The notes under the pieces: generated by a model
The model's input: only the letters and a program-made list of their open reading frames with translations
What the model was told of the DNA's origin: nothing
Databases searched by the model: none
Position numbers and translations under genes: made by a program
Assembly (NCBI RefSeq): GCF_900112985.1
Contig: NZ_FONS01000007.1
Location: 1 to 64,000, forward strand
DNA from: Pedobacter antarcticus
Lineage (GTDB): Bacteria > Bacteroidota > Bacteroidia > Sphingobacteriales > Sphingobacteriaceae
DNA length: 64,000 bases
Reading direction: 5' to 3'
In this document: positions 35,033-43,373 of the stretch, in pieces
Position numbering within the stretch: the stretch's first letter is position 1
How the letters are laid out: each line of letters opens with the position of its first letter

Positions 35033-35626
35033 ATGGGAAGCAAAGAAAGAATTCAAAGAATTAAGGAAGAAACCAGATCAAATATCCTGGACGCTGCTTT
35101 GCAGATTGTCAGGGAAGATGGCTGGCAGGCCTTAAGTATGCGAAAAATTGCAGATAAGATTGAATACACTGCTCCTATAATTTATGAATACTTCGCTAAT
35201 AAAGAGGGGATACTATTTGAACTGACCCGGATCGGGCATCAGTTACTTTTGCAGGATGTTCGGAGTGCGAAAGCTGCTCAGACAGAACCAGACTTACAAT
35301 TGGAAGCTATCTGGATGGCTTACTGGAATTTTGCATTTTCACAGACACAGTTATATCAGTTAATGTACGGTGTTGATATGGTCTGTTGTGAGCAGAAGAA
35401 AGCGCTTCCTGAAGCAATAGCATCGGCAAAAATAATTAACGATACAATTTCCGAACTGATGGTTAAACCAACGCCGGATATGATCTGTAGAAAATATTAT
35501 ACATTCTGGTCTATTATTCATGGACTGATTTCCATTAACCTTTTAAATAAAGGTACCGGAGATGAAATGAACCAGCATATTTTAAAAGATGCTATTCATG
35601 GAATTATTAATACTATAAACGACTAA
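35033..35626 (+). CDS. TetR-family regulator of the RND efflux operon
   Basis: 197 residues. The N-terminal HTH (about 14-60) reads SNILDAALQIVREDGWQALSMRKIADKIEYTAPIIYEYFANKEGIL, a typical TetR DNA-binding domain. The C-terminal all-helical ligand domain (about 80-195) contains WMAYWNFAFSQTQLYQLMYG. It is 201 bp upstream of, and codirectional with, a three-gene RND efflux operon. TTAACNNNGTTAA sites lie before both its own gene and the operon. It is probably an autoregulated repressor released by a substrate of the pump. Confidence 0.88.
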   Translation: MGSKERIQRIKEETRSNILDAALQIVREDGWQALSMRKIADKIEYTAPIIYEYFANKEGILFELTRIGHQLLLQDVRSAKAAQTEPDLQLEAIWMAYWNFAFSQTQLYQLMYGVDMVCCEQKKALPEAIASAKIINDTISELMVKPTPDMICRKYYTFWSIIHGLISINLLNKGTGDEMNQHILKDAIHGIINTIND

Positions 35627-35645
35627 AAATTTTTTACCCAAATAT

Positions 35646-35658
35646 CTAACGCTGTTAA
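35646..35658. promoter_or_regulatory. Operator 2
   Basis: CTAACGCTGTTAA differs from operator 1 only in its first base. It lies 19 bp after the tetR stop, in the 201-bp region before the efflux operon. Confidence 0.65.
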
Positions 35659-35719
35659 ATAAACTTATGAGCTTAAATGCTTTCGGGAGTCAATTAACAG
35701 TTTTTTTACAGCTAATCAC

Positions 35720-35732
35720 TTAACGACGTTAA
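35720..35732. promoter_or_regulatory. Operator 3
   Basis: TTAACGACGTTAA, with both half-sites perfect, followed by AATAACTTTA as in the other copies. It is 74 bp after operator 2. Confidence 0.7.
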
Positions 35733-35798
35733 ATAACTTTACTTCGATAGAATGTCTCCTTAATCCTCTTTTTCTTCCACTATTTTTTATCCATTCAC

Positions 35799-35811
35799 TT
35801 AACACTGTTAA
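35799..35811. promoter_or_regulatory. Operator 4, adjacent to the efflux operon start
   Basis: TTAACACTGTTAA lies 16 bp before the start codon of the membrane-fusion gene, 79 bp after operator 3. A repressor bound here would cover the leader or promoter. Confidence 0.7.
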
Positions 35812-35827
35812 ACAGTTAATCATTGTT

Positions 35828-36958
35828 ATGAAATCTTCAATTTTACTTATAGCACTATTTATTGCCGGTTGTTCAGGCAACCAGCAAAACAACGCACCGG
35901 CGCCTGCACAGGCATTTCCGGTAATTACATTAAACGAATCCGATGAAACCACCTATGTGGAATATCCGGCTTCAGTTCAGGGGGTCTCAGATATAGATAT
36001 CCGCCCTCAGGTATCCGGAATCCTTGACAAAATTTATGTCGCAGAAGGTGCGAGGGTAACAAAAGGGCAACCCTTATTTCAAATTAGCCCTTTACCTTTC
36101 CGGGAAGCATTAAACACTGCTAAAGCAACTTATCAGGCTGCAGAAGCTGCATTGGTCAGTGCAAAGCTAGAAGTTGAAAAGCTAAAACCACTGGTGAGCA
36201 ATCAGGTTGTTTCAGACTTTCAATTAAAAACAGCGATGGCTGCCGAACAATTAGCGAAAGCTAATACGGAACAAGCAAGAGCAGGCGTTGAAGCCGCCAA
36301 AATCAATCTTGGTTATACCACTATCGCAGCGCCGGTTTCGGGTTTCATTGGCAGATTGCCGAAAAAACAAGGAAGTTTGGTAGGTGTAAGCGATGCAATG
36401 GCCTTAACTACGATCTCCGATGCGCATGAGGTTTATGCTTACTTCTCTTTAGGTGAAGATGATTATATAGACTTTAACTCTAAATATCAGGGAAAAGACG
36501 CAGCAGAACGTTTTAAAAATATGCCAAAGGTGTCACTGATTCTGGCAGATAAATCTGCCTATACAAGCCAGGGTAGAATTGATATGGTAGATGGACAGTT
36601 TAACCGACAAACAGGATCCATTACACTGAGAGCTACTTTTCCAAACGAAGCGGGTGTGTTGAAATCGGGAAATACCGGGCGCATCAGATTAGGTAAGAAG
36701 CATGGTTACACGGTAATGGTGCCTCAGGCTTCTACTGTTGAAGTACAGGACAAATTGTTCGTATTCACGGTCGATGCCAAAAACCAGGTTAGCAAGCAAC
36801 CAATTCAGATAATTGGAGCCAGCGGAACAAATTATCTCGTCCAGTCCGGTCTGAAAAAAGGAGACAGAATCGTCTTCGACGGCATTGACAAACTCAAAGA
36901 AGGAGATCATATCCAACCGGAACAAGTCTCCAAAGACAAACAAACCGCATTGAATTAA
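35828..36958 (+). CDS. RND efflux periplasmic adaptor (membrane fusion protein)
   Basis: 376 residues, a lipoprotein with lipobox IAGC (C15). Order: barrel-sandwich lipoyl half 1 (SDIDIRPQVSGILDKIYVAEGARVTKGQPLFQI), alpha-helical hairpin (about 85-160), lipoyl half 2 (TIAAPVSGFIGRLPKKQGSLV), then the beta-barrel and membrane-proximal domains. It connects the inner-membrane pump and the outer-membrane channel. It is the first gene of the operon, with operators 2-4 upstream and the pump gene 11 bp downstream. Confidence 0.93.
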   Translation: MKSSILLIALFIAGCSGNQQNNAPAPAQAFPVITLNESDETTYVEYPASVQGVSDIDIRPQVSGILDKIYVAEGARVTKGQPLFQISPLPFREALNTAKATYQAAEAALVSAKLEVEKLKPLVSNQVVSDFQLKTAMAAEQLAKANTEQARAGVEAAKINLGYTTIAAPVSGFIGRLPKKQGSLVGVSDAMALTTISDAHEVYAYFSLGEDDYIDFNSKYQGKDAAERFKNMPKVSLILADKSAYTSQGRIDMVDGQFNRQTGSITLRATFPNEAGVLKSGNTGRIRLGKKHGYTVMVPQASTVEVQDKLFVFTVDAKNQVSKQPIQIIGASGTNYLVQSGLKKGDRIVFDGIDKLKEGDHIQPEQVSKDKQTALN

Positions 36959-36969
36959 TTCACGAAATT

Positions 36970-39900
36970 ATGTTTAAGAAATTTATAGACAGACCTGTTC
37001 TTGCAACAGTAATCTCGATTCTGCTGGTTATACTCGGTATACTGGGTTTAAGCAGATTACCCTTGCAGCAGTTTCCGGATATTGCCCCCCCGGCCGTACA
37101 GGTAACTGCCTTGTATCCCGGTGCGAATGCGGAGACTGTGCTGCGGTCTGTGGCACCCTCGTTGGAAGAATCTATCAACGGGGTTGAAAATATGAGCTAT
37201 ATGAGCTCAACAGCGAGTAACGATGGTTCCCTGGTTATTACTGTTTATTTTAAGCTGGGTACAGATCCGGATCAAGCTGCGGTTAACGTACAGAACCGGG
37301 TTTCACAAGCGACCAGTCAGCTTCCTGCAGAAGTAATTCAGGCTGGTGTGACCACGGCAAAACAACAGAACAGTTTGATCATGGTACTCGATATGTATAC
37401 CGAGAATGAGCAAAGCTACGATCAGACATTCCTGGCCAATTATGCAGCAATCAACCTTGTTCCCGAAATTAAACGGATTCCTGGAGTAGGGCAGGCAGCA
37501 ATTTTTGGCGGTAATAAAGACTACTCTATGCGTGTATGGTTAAACCCTGCGCAAATGTCTACTTATCAGCTTACTCCTAACGAAGTAATGGCTGCGATTA
37601 AAGACAAAAACTTAGAAGCTGCACCGGGTAAATTTGGTGAGAGCAGTAAGAATGCCTTTGAATATGTAATTAAGTATAAAGGGAAATTAAATAAACCCGA
37701 AGAATATGAAAATATGATTATCCGGGCAAATTCCGATGGCTCATTCCTGCGCTTAAGGGATGTTGCGAGAGTAGAATTTGGTGCTTACACTTATGGTAGC
37801 CAGACCCGTATAAACGGTAAAGCCGGTATGAATATCGGTATTCAGCAATTAAGTGGTTCCAATGCGAATGAGATTCAGATCGCAATTATGGAATTCATGA
37901 AAAAAGCAGAAAAAGATTTTCCAAAAGGCGTAAAGTATGATATCCTTTATAGTACAAAAGTAGCACTGGATCAAAGTATAAATCAGGTAATTCATACACT
38001 GATAGAAGCTTTTATCCTGGTATTCATTGTAGTTTTCTTGTTCCTTCAGGATTTCCGATCCACGCTGATTCCGGCTATTGCAGTGCCGGTAGCGATATTG
38101 GGAACTTTCTTCCTGATGCAAGTATTTGGTTTCTCTATCAATTTGCTGACACTCTTTGCCCTGGTACTTGCTATTGGTATTGTGGTCGATGATGCGATTG
38201 TCGTCGTCGAGGCCGTGCATGCGAAAATGGAGCATCAGCATCTTGCACCTAAAGCGGCGACAGTATCTGCTATGCATGAAATTACAGGTGCGATTATTTC
38301 CATTACATTGGTTATGAGTGCGGTATTCTTACCTGTCGGTTTTATGGAAGGGTCTACAGGATTATTCTACCGGCAGTTTGCATTTACACTGGCAATTGCG
38401 ATTGTAATTTCTGCGATTAACGCGTTAACATTGAGCCCCGCTTTGTGTGCGCTGTTCTTAAAACATCAGGTTAAGGGTGGTGAGGTAGAAAATCCAAACT
38501 TTAAAACCAGGTTCTTCAACTCATTTAACGCTGGATTTGATACGATGACCAACCGTTATATGAAAAGTCTTCAATTCCTGATCAGAGCAAAGTGGGTAAG
38601 TATGGGTGGTCTGGCTATTGTTATTCTGGCTACGATCTGGATGGTTAGAAAGACTCCTACAGGATTTATTCCTTCAGAAGATCAGGGCTTTATTGCTATT
38701 TCGATGACTATGCCAGCCGGTGCTTCATTGGATAGGTCTGCAGCAGCCATGAAAGAAGCTGAAGACCTTTTAAGGCCGTTAGAGTTCACTAAATTATATA
38801 ACTCTCTGGCAGGTTTTAACTTGCTTACAAGTTCTACCAGTCCATCCGCAGGCGCTTCATTCATCTTATTGAAACCGACTGAAGAACGTGGTAAAGTCAA
38901 AGATATCAATGAGATTATGGGTATTGTGAATGCTAAATTAGCATTAATTAAGGGCGCCAGTTTCTTTGTGTTTACTTTCCCAACGGTTCCTGGTTTTAGT
39001 AATGTCGACGGATTAGATATGGTTCTGCAGGATAAAACTGGTGGAAAACTGGACAAATTCAGTAAAGTAGGTAATCATTTTATTGCTGAACTGATGAAGC
39101 GTCCTGAGATTGCTGTAGCCTTCACTTCGTTTAAGGCAGATTATCCGCAATTGGAGCTCCATCTGGATGAAGCTAAAGCTGAGCAGTTAAATGTATCGGT
39201 TAAAGAAGTACTGCAAACTATGCAGACTTATTTTGGTTCATCACAAGCCTCCGACTTCAACCGTTTCGGTAAATATTATCGTGTTATGGTGCAGGCAGAT
39301 ATTGCAGATCGTGCAGATCCATCAGCGCTAGATGGTGTATTTGTTAAAAACAGAGATGGTGAGCCCGTTCCTGTAAGTACATTGGTTCGTTTGGAAAGGG
39401 TATATGGCACCGAGACTGCATCCAGATATAACATGTTTAATTCAATCGGTATAAATGCGATTGCCAAACCAGGCTACAGTTCAGGTGATGCTATCCGTGC
39501 AGTTGAAGAAGTAGCAGCGAAGGAACTGCCATCTGGTTTCGCTTATGAATTTTCTGGTCTGACCAGAGAGGAGATCAGTTCAGGTGGACAGTCAGTAATT
39601 ATCTTCCTGTTATGTCTTGTATTCGTTTACTTCTTGTTATCGGCTCAGTACGAAAGTTACATCCTGCCTTTGGCGGTTATCCTTTCTATCCCAACAGGTG
39701 TATTCGGTGTATTTGTCGCTATCGGATTAACAGGTATTGCCAATAACATCTATGTACAGGTAGCCTTGGTTATGCTAATCGGTTTGCTCGCCAAAAATGC
39801 GATTCTGATTATAGAGTTCGCTGTTCAGCGTAGAAAAGCAGGTAAATCATTAGTATCAGCGGCTCTTGAAGCGGCGAAACTCAGGTTGAGGCCAATTATC

Positions 39901-40134
39901 ATGACTTCACTCGCATTTATTGCAGGTATGGTACCGATGATGCAGGCAACCGGTCCATCGGCTCTTGGAAATCACTCTATTAGTATAGGTGCAGCCGGAG
40001 GGATGTTGAGTGGGGTAATCTTCGGTCTGTTAATCATCCCGGTTTTATTTGTCATTTTTCAATTCCTGCATGAAAAGGTCAGCGGAAAAGCAGACCATAT
40101 CAGTTCGGAAACTTTAGCTATTAAACATCCATAA
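36970..40134 (+). CDS. RND multidrug efflux pump, AcrB/HAE1 type
   Basis: 1054 residues, the length of AcrB-type pumps. There are two repeats of six membrane segments with large periplasmic loops. The first segment opens FIDRPVLATVISILLVILG, and the proton-relay pair D407-D408 in GIVVDDAIVVVEA sits at the same numbering as E. coli AcrB. It is a homotrimer that exports drugs, bile salts or metabolites using the proton gradient. It lies 11 bp after the adaptor and 1 bp before the outer-membrane gene, so all three are co-transcribed. Confidence 0.97.
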   Translation: MFKKFIDRPVLATVISILLVILGILGLSRLPLQQFPDIAPPAVQVTALYPGANAETVLRSVAPSLEESINGVENMSYMSSTASNDGSLVITVYFKLGTDPDQAAVNVQNRVSQATSQLPAEVIQAGVTTAKQQNSLIMVLDMYTENEQSYDQTFLANYAAINLVPEIKRIPGVGQAAIFGGNKDYSMRVWLNPAQMSTYQLTPNEVMAAIKDKNLEAAPGKFGESSKNAFEYVIKYKGKLNKPEEYENMIIRANSDGSFLRLRDVARVEFGAYTYGSQTRINGKAGMNIGIQQLSGSNANEIQIAIMEFMKKAEKDFPKGVKYDILYSTKVALDQSINQVIHTLIEAFILVFIVVFLFLQDFRSTLIPAIAVPVAILGTFFLMQVFGFSINLLTLFALVLAIGIVVDDAIVVVEAVHAKMEHQHLAPKAATVSAMHEITGAIISITLVMSAVFLPVGFMEGSTGLFYRQFAFTLAIAIVISAINALTLSPALCALFLKHQVKGGEVENPNFKTRFFNSFNAGFDTMTNRYMKSLQFLIRAKWVSMGGLAIVILATIWMVRKTPTGFIPSEDQGFIAISMTMPAGASLDRSAAAMKEAEDLLRPLEFTKLYNSLAGFNLLTSSTSPSAGASFILLKPTEERGKVKDINEIMGIVNAKLALIKGASFFVFTFPTVPGFSNVDGLDMVLQDKTGGKLDKFSKVGNHFIAELMKRPEIAVAFTSFKADYPQLELHLDEAKAEQLNVSVKEVLQTMQTYFGSSQASDFNRFGKYYRVMVQADIADRADPSALDGVFVKNRDGEPVPVSTLVRLERVYGTETASRYNMFNSIGINAIAKPGYSSGDAIRAVEEVAAKELPSGFAYEFSGLTREEISSGGQSVIIFLLCLVFVYFLLSAQYESYILPLAVILSIPTGVFGVFVAIGLTGIANNIYVQVALVMLIGLLAKNAILIIEFAVQRRKAGKSLVSAALEAAKLRLRPIIMTSLAFIAGMVPMMQATGPSALGNHSISIGAAGGMLSGVIFGLLIIPVLFVIFQFLHEKVSGKADHISSETLAIKHP

Positions 40135-40135
40135 T

Positions 40136-41551
40136 ATGAAACTGTATTCAAAATATACCCTTTTTGTATTGACCGCAGTACTTTTGCTGGCTAGTTGCAA
40201 AGTGTCACGCGATGTCGCGCTGCCTGAGCATACCACTCCCGCACAATTTCAGGGCGCATACAGTTCACAGGTTTCCGGTATAGCATCATTGTCTTATACC
40301 GAAATCTTTAATGAACCTGAATTGCTGTCGCTGATTGATACGGCAATCAAAAAGAATTACGATTTGCAAATTGCCATGAAAAATATGGAGGCTGCCGGCA
40401 TCTTGCTGAAACAGCAGTCCTTCAGAAATATTCCTCAATTGAGTTTACAGGTTAATGCGAACACCAGCAGACCCTCAGACCATAGTCTGAATGGCGTAAC
40501 GATGTCGCAGTTTATCGGTAGTTCACATATTGAAGATTATAACCTGGCAGCAGGTCTGAGCTGGGAAGCAGATATCTGGGGTAAATTATCTCAGCAAAAA
40601 AATGCCGCTGCAGCTACTTATCTGCAATCTGCAGAAGCAAGAAAAGCAGTACAGACCAGGCTTGTTTCCCAGGTTGCAACGATTTATTATAACCTGCTGA
40701 TGCTGGATACACAATTAGAAACCGCCCGTAAAAACCTTGCACTTAATACCAATACATTACGGATTATTAAGATGAAGTTTGAAGCAGGGCAGCTTACTTC
40801 ATTAGCTGTTCAGCAGGCGGCAGATCAGCAGTTAACGGCTTCGGCACTTATCCCGAATCTGGAACAACAAGCTGCACTGGCAGAAAATGCATTGCATGTG
40901 CTTACTGGTCGTTTCCCTGGTAAAATGAACAGGATAAACAGATTAGAGAATATTCCTGTGGACAGTAGTAAAGTGACTGGTGTTCCTGCCGAAATGTTAA
41001 GCCTTCGTCCGGATGTGAAACAAGCAGAACTAGAGCTTGTTAAAGCGAATGCAAAAGCAGGATATACTAAAGCAAGCATGTATCCTTCACTCGTTTTGAG
41101 TGCAAACGGAGGTCTGAATTCCTTTAAGGCGAGTAACTGGTTAAACATACCGGCTTCCTTATTCGGAAACCTGGCAGGCGGATTAACCCAGCCCATTTTT
41201 CAACGCAGAGAACTGAAAACACAGTATGAACTGGCACTGAAAGACAGGGAAGCCGTAGTACTTAAATTCAGAAGTACCGTACTGGAGGCTGTTGCCGAAG
41301 TTACCGATGAATTGGTGAAAACAGACAAACTGCAGCAGCAATACCAATTAACTGCACAGCGTGTAGGCTTAGCCAGGGTAGCGTTGAAAAATGCAGATCT
41401 ATTATTTAACAGCGGTAAAGCAGATTACCTGGAAGTGATTAATGCTCAGCGAAATGCATTGCAGAGTGAATTGGAATTGGCTAGTCTTAAAATGGCCCGC
41501 TTACAGGCACATATTGGTTTATACCGAGCCTTGGGTGGAGGCTGGAAATAA
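40136..41551 (+). CDS. Outer-membrane efflux channel lipoprotein (TolC/OprM type)
   Basis: 471 residues with lipobox LASC (C21), as in NodT/OprM-type channels. The duplicated outer-membrane efflux domain shows in two similar halves. Hallmarks are FNEPELLSLIDTAIKKNYDLQIAMKN, SWEADIWGKLSQQKNAA and the repeat-2 counterpart starting LSLRPDVKQAELELVKANA. It completes the tripartite pump and ends at the 41572 terminator. Confidence 0.94.
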   Translation: MKLYSKYTLFVLTAVLLLASCKVSRDVALPEHTTPAQFQGAYSSQVSGIASLSYTEIFNEPELLSLIDTAIKKNYDLQIAMKNMEAAGILLKQQSFRNIPQLSLQVNANTSRPSDHSLNGVTMSQFIGSSHIEDYNLAAGLSWEADIWGKLSQQKNAAAATYLQSAEARKAVQTRLVSQVATIYYNLLMLDTQLETARKNLALNTNTLRIIKMKFEAGQLTSLAVQQAADQQLTASALIPNLEQQAALAENALHVLTGRFPGKMNRINRLENIPVDSSKVTGVPAEMLSLRPDVKQAELELVKANAKAGYTKASMYPSLVLSANGGLNSFKASNWLNIPASLFGNLAGGLTQPIFQRRELKTQYELALKDREAVVLKFRSTVLEAVAEVTDELVKTDKLQQQYQLTAQRVGLARVALKNADLLFNSGKADYLEVINAQRNALQSELELASLKMARLQAHIGLYRALGGGWK

Positions 41552-41571
41552 GCCAGATCACAAATGAAAAC

Positions 41572-41607
41572 AAAAACCGGATGCAGTAGAAGCATCCGGT
41601 TTTTTTG
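41572..41607 (+). terminator. Terminator of the efflux operon
   Basis: ACCGGATGC (41576-41584) pairs with GCATCCGGT (41592-41600) around a 7-nt loop and is followed by seven T. An A run precedes it. Confidence 0.92.
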
Positions 41608-41649
41608 TTTTATGGAACACTTTTTGAACAAAGCTTCTGAAAATGAGCT

Positions 41650-42063
41650 ATGGAGCCAAAAACTACTTTTGAAAATAATCCACCAAAATCCAGAAGCAAA
41701 ATCTGGATTACCATAACTCTGGTTATGCTCGTCGTGTTATCGGGATTTTTATATTACCGTTATTATTTTGTTTTCGGTGAAGGAGTCAAAGCCGGACAGC
41801 TTAATTATTTCGTTAAAAAAGGATACCTGTTTAAAACTAGTGAGGGGCGTTTGATTCAGACTGGTATTCGTTCCCAGGCACCCGGAAATATCGCTTCAAA
41901 TGAATTCATGTTTTCGGTATCAGATCAGAAAGTTGCCGATCAGCTAAATAACAGCGCAGGCGCAGATTTAGAATTACATTATAAAGAGTATCTGAATCCG
42001 TTGCCCTGGAGAGGCGTAAGCGAATATGTGGTTGACAGTGTAATCTCTATAAACCGAAAATAG
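41650..42063 (+). CDS. Single-TM protein of unknown function
   Basis: 137 residues: a short basic N terminus, one membrane segment (about 18-40) and a small extracytoplasmic domain (VFGEGVKAGQLNYFVKKGYLFKTSEG). Homologues in Bacteroidota are sometimes labelled 6-phosphogluconate dehydrogenase, but no dinucleotide-binding motif is present and the size is far too small, so I do not use that name. It is a single gene between the efflux terminator and sbcD. Confidence 0.65.
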   Translation: MEPKTTFENNPPKSRSKIWITITLVMLVVLSGFLYYRYYFVFGEGVKAGQLNYFVKKGYLFKTSEGRLIQTGIRSQAPGNIASNEFMFSVSDQKVADQLNNSAGADLELHYKEYLNPLPWRGVSEYVVDSVISINRK

Positions 42064-42122
42064 ATATAAGCTTTTGCAGGGGTCATTGTCTGTCTGATTA
42101 ATTCCTTAAATTAGCCTCGACA

Positions 42123-43346
42123 ATGAGAATTCTGCACACTGCCGATTGGCATTTAGGAAAAAGACTGGAACAGAGTGAACGTACAGATGAGCATCAGGCT
42201 TTTCTGGATTGGCTTATCCTTACACTGGATGCGCAGCGCATCGACGTTTTAATTATTGCAGGTGATATTTTTGATACTGGCAGCCCCTCAAATACGGCTT
42301 TGGAGCTTTACTACGCATTTTTACGGAAGGTAAAAGATACCTGCTGTGAAGAGGTCATTATTATAGGAGGAAACCACGATTCAATTAGTACGCTCAATGC
42401 GCCTCAATCACTCCTCAAATATTTTAATGTACATATTATCGGAGGGGTTCCGGAAGAGTTCACAGACCAGATTATTCAAATTAATAATGAAGCAGGCGAA
42501 CCCGCGCTTCTGGTTTGTGCTGCGCCATTTCTCAGAGACCGTGACATCCGGTTGTCCATTGCGGGTGAAACGACACTGGAGCGTGAACAGAGACTTAAAC
42601 AGGGAATAACCGACCACTATCACCGCTTTATCCCCCATATTACCCCGTTTAAAAACCAGGGAATACCAGTAATTGCTACTGGACACTTATTTGCCGCGGG
42701 CTCCAGTACATCAGACAGTGAAAAAGAAATTCATGTAGGTAATCTTGGACAGGTTGGTGCAGACCAGTTTCCTGAAGCATTTGATTATGTGGCGCTGGGC
42801 CATATACACCGGCCGCAAAAAATAAATCAGGTAAATCATATCCGGTATTCTGGTTCGCCAATTCCTTTGAGTTTTTCCGAAACCTCTGACCGTAAGATCG
42901 TCATAGTTATTGAATTTGAAGGCCCGGCTCTAACCGTCATCGAAGAAATAGAAGTACCGTGTACCCGAAGATTACTACGCATTAAAGGAGATTTGGTGCA
43001 GGTAAAAAATAAGTTGACCCAGGTAGAGAATACGGTTGCACTTTTTCCGGCCTGGATTGAAATTCAAGTGGAAACAAACTCTTTTATTTATGAACTGGAA
43101 GATGAACTTCAGACACTGATAGCTGGAAACAGTCATATAGAGCGCTTATTTATTCGCCAGGTAAGAACTGGAGCAATGAAGAACCTCAACGAACAAACTG
43201 AAGAGCTTGCAGCACTGAACGAACTGAATCCCGAAACTGTTTTCGAAAGAAAATGTGAATCTGCTTATCCGGGAGAGGATCATACCGGGCTGCTGGATAC
43301 ATTCAAACAGGTAATGTCCTATATGCAGGAAAAAGAACAGGAGTAA
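42123..43346 (+). CDS. sbcD: Exonuclease subunit SbcD (Mre11-type nuclease)
   Basis: 407 residues. The metallophosphoesterase motifs appear in order: HTADWHLGK, AGDIFDTGSPS, GGNHD, GHLFAAG and GHIHRPQ, giving the two-metal active site. A C-terminal capping and SbcC-binding part follows (about 270-407). Together with SbcC it cuts DNA hairpins and protein-blocked ends and works as an ATP-dependent double-strand exonuclease. sbcC starts 28 bp downstream. Confidence 0.96.
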   Translation: MRILHTADWHLGKRLEQSERTDEHQAFLDWLILTLDAQRIDVLIIAGDIFDTGSPSNTALELYYAFLRKVKDTCCEEVIIIGGNHDSISTLNAPQSLLKYFNVHIIGGVPEEFTDQIIQINNEAGEPALLVCAAPFLRDRDIRLSIAGETTLEREQRLKQGITDHYHRFIPHITPFKNQGIPVIATGHLFAAGSSTSDSEKEIHVGNLGQVGADQFPEAFDYVALGHIHRPQKINQVNHIRYSGSPIPLSFSETSDRKIVIVIEFEGPALTVIEEIEVPCTRRLLRIKGDLVQVKNKLTQVENTVALFPAWIEIQVETNSFIYELEDELQTLIAGNSHIERLFIRQVRTGAMKNLNEQTEELAALNELNPETVFERKCESAYPGEDHTGLLDTFKQVMSYMQEKEQE

Positions 43347-43373
43347 GGAAACCGAAAAAAGAAAGATCCCCCA

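Noticed and set aside
41650..42063. 6-phosphogluconate dehydrogenase name sometimes attached to such proteins
   Set aside because: 137 residues with one membrane segment and no dinucleotide or substrate motif; a true gnd is at 28002-29417.
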